Shown here: positions 61,931 through 64,000 of the stretch, in pieces
Layout: every line of letters begins with the position of its first letter
How positions within the stretch are numbered: the first letter of the stretch is position 1
Assembly: GCF_004912155.1 (NCBI RefSeq)
Contig: NZ_STGX01000013.1
Coordinates: forward strand, 62,001-126,000
DNA: 64,000 nt
Source: Glycomyces paridis
GTDB taxonomy: Bacteria > Actinomycetota > Actinomycetes > Mycobacteriales > Micromonosporaceae
Reading direction: 5' to 3'
Made by a program: the position numbers and the translations under genes
Notes under the pieces: generated by a model
Told to the model about the DNA's origin: nothing
The model's database searches: none
What the model saw: the letters and a program-made list of their open reading frames with translations, nothing else

Positions 61931-63115
61931 TCATACCCAGAACAGATCTCCGGAAGTGAAAGCGTCGCAGGTCGTTAACCGCTGCGGCAGCGCGGTCCGC
62001 CGGAACGCCAGGACCAGCGCCAGCGCCGCCGCGACCAGGACGGCGCTTGTCCACACCGGTCCGGTCGGCCCCGCATCGAGCGCGAAAGCGGCCGCGACCG
62101 GGCCCGCGACGGCACCGATGTTGAGCGCAGAGGTGGCGTAGGCGCCCGCCATCGTCGGTGCGCCGGACGACTCGTGGAGGACGCGTGCGATGAGGGTGGC
62201 GCCGACGCCGAACGACAAGGCGCCCAGAATGAACGCGAGGGTGAGGACGGCGACCGGGTGCGCCGCCGTCAGCGCCAGGGCGCACCATCCGAGGAGCAGC
62301 GCGGGCCCGCCGGCGGCGATGACCGGGCCGGGGCTGCGGTCGGCGAGCCGCCCGGCGGTGTTGACGCCGAGGAACGCTCCGATGCCGAAGAGCACCAAGG
62401 CGACTGGTACCCAGGTCGGACCGAGCCCCGCGCCGTGGGTGACGAGCGGCGCGATGAAGGTGAAGGTGGCGAACGTTCCGGCGTTGACGAGCGCGCCGAG
62501 GGCCATCGCGAGCAGCAGCCGCGGCGAACGCAGCCGCCCCAGCTCCGTGCGCAGCGCCGGAGGGTCCTCCGCGGCGGCGGGCAGCCCCCGCAGGAGGCCG
62601 AGGGCGGCCGGGACGCACAGGAGCGCGACCGCCCAGAACACCGCGCGCCAGCTGAGCAGGCCGCCCAGGAGCGCCCCGCCCGGGACGCCCGCGACCGTGG
62701 CGATCGTGGTGCCCGACAACAGGATCGCGAGCGCGCGGCCGCGCCGGTCGGGCCCGGCGAGGGCCGCGGCGGCCGTGAGCGCGACGGCGAGGAAGCCCGC
62801 GTTCGCGAGTGCGGCGGCGACCCTCGTCGCGAGCAGGACCCCGAAGTTCTCGGTGGCCGCCCCGATGACGTGCGCGGCGAGGAAGAGCCCGAGGAACGCC
62901 AGCAGCGCGGGTCGGCGCGGCCAGGTGCGGGTGAGGGCGGCCGCGAGCGGGGCGCCCGCGGTCATGCCGACCGCGAAGGCGGCGGTGAGCAGGCCCGCGG
63001 CGGCCACGGACACGCCGATGTCGGCCGCGAGGTCGGGCAGGAGCCCGGCGAGCATGAACTCTGAGGTGCCCATGGCGAAGACGGCCACGGCGAGCAGGTA
63101 GACGGGAAGAGGCAT
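61931..63115 (-). CDS. MFS exporter, Cmx/CmrA-type (DHA1)
   Basis: A 394-residue 12-helix transporter. It starts MPLPVYLLAVAVFAMGTSEFMLAGLLPDLAADIGVS-like, the Cmx signature, with RVAAALANAGFLAVAL and LSGTTIATVAGVPGGALLG (motif C). The family includes chloramphenicol exporters of corynebacteria and streptomycetes; similar proteins export arabinose or other drugs, so resistance is only a possibility. The C-terminal ~20 residues after AFRRT are not conserved and approach the transposase relic, hinting that the 3' end may have been altered. Confidence 0.88.
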   Translation of the reverse strand: MPLPVYLLAVAVFAMGTSEFMLAGLLPDLAADIGVSVAAAGLLTAAFAVGMTAGAPLAAALTRTWPRRPALLAFLGLFLAAHVIGAATENFGVLLATRVAAALANAGFLAVALTAAAALAGPDRRGRALAILLSGTTIATVAGVPGGALLGGLLSWRAVFWAVALLCVPAALGLLRGLPAAAEDPPALRTELGRLRSPRLLLAMALGALVNAGTFATFTFIAPLVTHGAGLGPTWVPVALVLFGIGAFLGVNTAGRLADRSPGPVIAAGGPALLLGWCALALTAAHPVAVLTLAFILGALSFGVGATLIARVLHESSGAPTMAGAYATSALNIGAVAGPVAAAFALDAGPTGPVWTSAVLVAAALALVLAFRRTALPQRLTTCDAFTSGDLFWV

Positions 63116-63319
63116 CGAAAGGACTCCGAGGTGAGGACGGACGGAAGCGTCGTCTCGTCACCGCGGTCGGCGGCCCTGCGCCGGGGTCAGACCGGTTGCG
63201 TCCAGGGGGCCGACGGCGTGTGACCGAAGGCCCCGTGCGTGTCCGATTCGGGGTTCACCATGGTCCGAACGGTAGGGGAATGCCGGGCGCGGGGCAACCC
63301 GGATTCCCGATCGGCCGTC

Positions 63320-63658
63320 TCAGTCGTCGAAGTCGAAGCCTTCGGCGTCGGCGGCGGTGATGAGGGCCCGCATTTCGTCGCCGTCGGCGGCGATGGCGTC
63401 GAGGAGCTTGCCGAGGGCTTCGAGGGCGGCGCGGTCGGTGCCGTAGGCGCAGAACATGCCGGCTTCGGGGTCGTAGGCGAACCGGCCTTCGAGTTCGGCG
63501 GCGCCGTCGGCGACGAGGCGGCGGGCGACGCCCTCCCAGAAGTAGCCGTTGGGTTCGTGGCCGAGCTGTTCGACGAGTTCGTCGACGGCGGTCGTCCCGG
63601 CGTTGAGTAGGAGGGAGTAGTTGCCGGGGGTGGTCGAGATCAGTTTGGTCGCGCTCAT
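63320..63658 (-). CDS. Imm51-like immunity protein
   Basis: A 112-residue acidic protein. The segment PNGYFWEGVARRLV followed by LEGRFAYDPEAGMFCAYGTDRAAL closely resembles Imm51 family immunity proteins of polymorphic toxin systems. TAGCTT (63665-63670, minus strand) is 6 nt before ATG 63658, so it is leaderless. No toxin gene is next to it within the window; it may be an orphan immunity gene. Confidence 0.78.
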   Translation of the reverse strand: MSATKLISTTPGNYSLLLNAGTTAVDELVEQLGHEPNGYFWEGVARRLVADGAAELEGRFAYDPEAGMFCAYGTDRAALEALGKLLDAIAADGDEMRALITAADAEGFDFDD

Positions 63659-63670
63659 GTCCGAAAGCTA

Positions 63671-63978
63671 GCACCGGCCTGCGACACCCGTTTCCGCTGA
63701 ACCGGTACAGCTCTCCGGCGCGACCTTTACGAGGTGTGTGAAAGCGACATAGTGCGGCAGAACGGATCGAATGGATTGGGGTGCGGGCATTGGAATCAGG
63801 TCTGCATCGCAAATTCCATAATGGATTTCATCGACATGCTCGGAAGCCTTCTGTCTCGTTAGAATGTTGCGGCGGTGCAGGTGTCGGGTTTACGACAATC
63901 ACCGTTCTCGATGTGTGGATTCCGCCGAAATGCGACCCGCGCTGTCACTGTGCAGCGGCGCCTCGCTACCGTGATGCG
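63671..63978. other. Lower-GC intergenic stretch
   Basis: About 300 bases with visibly lower GC than the rest of the window (AT-rich runs such as CAAATTCCATAATGGATTTC near 63810). No gene or strong repeat is seen apart from a candidate promoter at its right end. Confidence 0.5.
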
Positions 63979-64000
63979 ATGGCGAACCAGGCGGGGCAAA
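63979..64000 (+). CDS. Start of a gene cut by the window edge (putative)
   Basis: ATG 63979 is preceded by TACCGT (63967-63972) with exactly 6 nt between, the leaderless pattern used elsewhere here. Seven codons are visible (MANQAGQ). Product unknown. Confidence 0.4.

Overview
This is a high-GC (roughly 70%) Gram-positive chromosome segment spanning the replication origin of an actinomycete. Order-specific markers are DUF3566 directly after gyrA, a DLW-39 small protein between tRNA-Ile and tRNA-Ala, the murJ / pseudokinase / sigM / anti-sigma / trxB / trxA string, and TANNNT promoters followed 6-7 nt later by a start codon (leaderless genes). A Glycomyces-like genus would fit, but that is a guess; no rRNA is present to test it.

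Layout. 1-5.4 kb: 5'-truncated class A penicillin-binding protein, a GT87-type membrane glycosyltransferase and the CCA-adding enzyme. 5.4-11.8 kb: murJ, a membrane pseudokinase with a discoidin-like outer domain, the ECF sigma factor sigM and its anti-sigma factor, then trxB and trxA; trxB carries an in-frame TAG at codon 44. 12-16.8 kb: two GNAT acetyltransferases, a PLP aminotransferase overlapping a D-Ala-D-Ala ligase homologue, and a HIT-like protein. 16.9-23 kb, minus strand: parB, parA, rsmG, jag, yidC, yidD, rnpA, rpmH. 23.6-35.3 kb, plus strand: dnaA, oriC, dnaN, gnd, recF, dciA (DUF721), gyrB, gyrA, DUF3566. The two strands diverge at the rpmH/dnaA gap, as is usual at actinobacterial origins.

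35-49 kb is accessory: tRNA-Ile, DLW-39, tRNA-Ala, two TetR genes with clear palindromic operators, a flavin monooxygenase, a dihydrofolate-reductase-like protein, an APH-type kinase, membrane proteins, a DAACS symporter that looks like a cystine carrier behind a Cys-containing leader peptide, a FluC fluoride-channel pair and a secreted subtilase. 49.5-58.5 kb: an SDR, metE behind a cobalamin riboswitch, alr, an alpha/beta hydrolase, tsaE-tsaB-rimI-tsaD and a DUF4287 protein. 58.6-64 kb: small membrane proteins, a third TetR, an esterase, a decayed IS5-type transposase fragment, a Cmx-type MFS exporter, an Imm51-like protein and a lower-GC edge.

Working together: seven perfect parS sites (TGTTTCACGTGAAACA) lie in the window, six of them between 15.3 and 20.2 kb around parAB. 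oriC holds about 18 DnaA-box-like 9-mers, many at 11-12 bp spacing. Cell-wall functions (PBP, MurJ, pseudokinase, D-Ala ligase, alanine racemase) flank the origin. I did not find an obviously new multi-gene system. The best leads are the amber codon in trxB, the several roles of the parS sites (terminator palindromes, parAB promoter, coding sequence), the leader peptide plus cystine-type symporter, and the very consistent leaderless promoter pattern.
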